64,000 nucleotides of DNA. Source: Desmodesmus armatus (lineage: Eukaryota > Chlorophyta > Chlorophyceae > Sphaeropleales > Scenedesmaceae). Location: contig VIIQ02000205.1 of assembly GCA_007449985.2 (NCBI GenBank), positions 62,001-126,000 of the forward strand. Direction: 5' to 3'. The notes under the pieces were generated by a model. That model did no database searches, had not been told where the DNA came from, and was given only the letters and a program-made list of their open reading frames with translations. Made by a program: the position numbers and the translations under genes. Shown in pieces: positions 62,827-64,000 of this stretch. Each line of letters starts with the position of its first letter. The stretch's first letter is position 1.

Positions 62827-64000
62827 AGCGGACATGAACTGCAAGTGTTTGATGGGTGTGAGCAGCCGCTATGACTCACTGAGCACAGCTCTGTCGCTAT
62901 CATACAGCCCTCTGATACAGTACAGGGACACGTGCCTCATAGCACAATGATGCTTTTGCCACGCTGCTTGCTTGTCATGCTGTGTTGTGAGCGTACCTGG
63001 GCATCGTGTGTGGTGAACTCAGTACTGAGTGACCCGAGTGAATGAATGGTCTAAAGGGCTCTGAATCCCTCTGCTCTTCAGGGAAATCAGTCAGGCTGCT
63101 GGTTGCACACAACTGTGGCTTCCTTGCTAGATAATGGCGTGGGAGTTATACGGGGTAGTGGTGCTGTGTACGCTAGGCTTTATCCCCGCTGCAGAGCTGT
63201 CCACTGTGGTTGAGAAAGTCAGCGTTGGGGTGAGTGGCATGTCTGGGTGGAGTGTGGATCACCCAGGGTATGCCTTGCACAACTTGTGTTTGTATTGTAT
63301 ATTGTCTATTGTAAGGTTATTCTAACCTTACAAGGGGGTGCTGGCAACGCCACTGGGCTGGCGCTGCCAGCGGTTGCCAACCGTAGTGCAGCAATGCATA
63401 TGTGCTCAAGGTACTCACCATTTCTTTGGTGCCTCTTCGGCATTTGAGGCATGCCAGGCTGCCATGGTGCCTTTGGCTGGGTGGTTTTGGGCTGCTCTTC
63501 TTCAGTGGGGCCTATTGGCTGTTTGCTTCGGAGTCGGAAGGCGATGGCGCCGGCACTTTCAAGATCAACATGCATTGTGGTGTCCAAGGTCAACATGCAC
63601 TGCGGCAGTCGGGTGGACAGAAGAGTGTGGCACGCGCTCACCTATGGATAAGGAGACTGGGCTGTTTATTTCGTCCACACTTGGAACCGGAGTTCCAGAC
63701 TGCTTAAATTACTGAGCTCTCATCAACGGCAGCAGCAGCTGTATGCATATGGCAGTCAGTCAGTCAGTGCAGGCTCACAGCGCGGGCACGCCTTGCCTGC
63801 AGAGTCTGAGAGGCAACTGCCAGACGCAGCGGCAGTGAAGTAGAGTCGGAAGCTAGAAAGTTGGAGGAAGAGATCAAATAAGAAGATGGGGCACAGTAAC
63901 AGGCAGATCAGCCTCTGTCAGAGTCTCCGGTTGGGAAGTGATCACTAGTGATCATCAGTACCGCAGAGTCTGGCCAACACAGTTGCCTTGTTGCCTTGAT
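62827..64000. other. 3' flank of the phospholipase gene; rest unassigned
   Basis: 63080-63190 could be a last exon (CTTCAG acceptor, then GNQSGCWLHTTVASLLDNGV codons). Beyond 63340, short frames on both strands (one with a hydrophobic FGLLFFSGAYWLF segment near 63490-63530) are not supported enough to call. Confidence 0.4.
63309..63333. terminator. 10-bp hairpin with UGUAA on both strands
   Basis: ttgtaaggtt-attct-aaccttacaa is a perfect 10-bp stem with a 5-nt loop. TGTAA occurs at 63310-63314 on plus and in the mirrored position on minus, so it could serve as a poly(A) signal for the phospholipase gene and for a convergent gene on its right. Confidence 0.5.

Overview
This window looks like nuclear DNA of a chlorophyte green alga, probably Chlorophyceae. 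It encodes the photosystem I subunit PsaG with a plastid transit peptide. Its genes are broken into many short exons by GT-AG introns. UGUAA, the green-algal poly(A) signal, lies downstream of several genes, and CAG/CTG runs give Gln/Ser/Ala-rich proteins. There are no operons. I rebuilt gene models by hand by joining exons whose splice sites and reading phases agree; 5' ends and non-conserved exons are the weakest parts.

Layout. 1-6870 (-): 5' part of an RTEL1-type helicase gene. 8031-11504 (-): polyQ protein with a repeated unknown domain. 11595-11695: perfect 35-bp hairpin. 12643-26281 (-): a gene for a Cys-rich secreted protein, split by a 12.2-kb LINE (RT, PHD-like finger, RNase H, PD-(D/E)XK endonuclease). 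A 534-bp direct duplication of the host gene flanks the LINE. Inside the LINE sits a 5.0-kb LTR retrotransposon with no recognisable gag-pol, matching 479-bp LTRs and a perfect 5-bp target duplication. 26618-29685 (+): secreted N-acylglucosamine/cellobiose 2-epimerase-family protein, divergent from the Cys-rich gene. 30004-31336: an inverted second copy of that divergent block, with the epimerase reduced to exon 1 and the Cys-rich paralogue complete.

32492-35215 (-): psaG, five exons. 36465-43578 (-): non-canonical poly(A) polymerase/TUTase, eleven exons. 43921-49231 (+): mitochondrial ribosomal protein uS2. 49956-53187: CACTA-type DNA transposon with TIRs and dense GTAAAC/GTTTAC subterminal arrays. 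53930-62826 (+): a cPLA2-like phospholipase with a long C-terminal extension of unknown function, at least 21 exons.

The most striking pattern is genome-structural. In four genes, and in a simpler form at an exon of the epimerase gene, short segments spanning one exon-intron border are tandemly duplicated into the neighbouring intron. Copies of an exon end lie downstream of the real exon and copies of an exon start lie upstream, so introns have grown by junction-spanning duplication and now carry decoy splice sites and partial exons.
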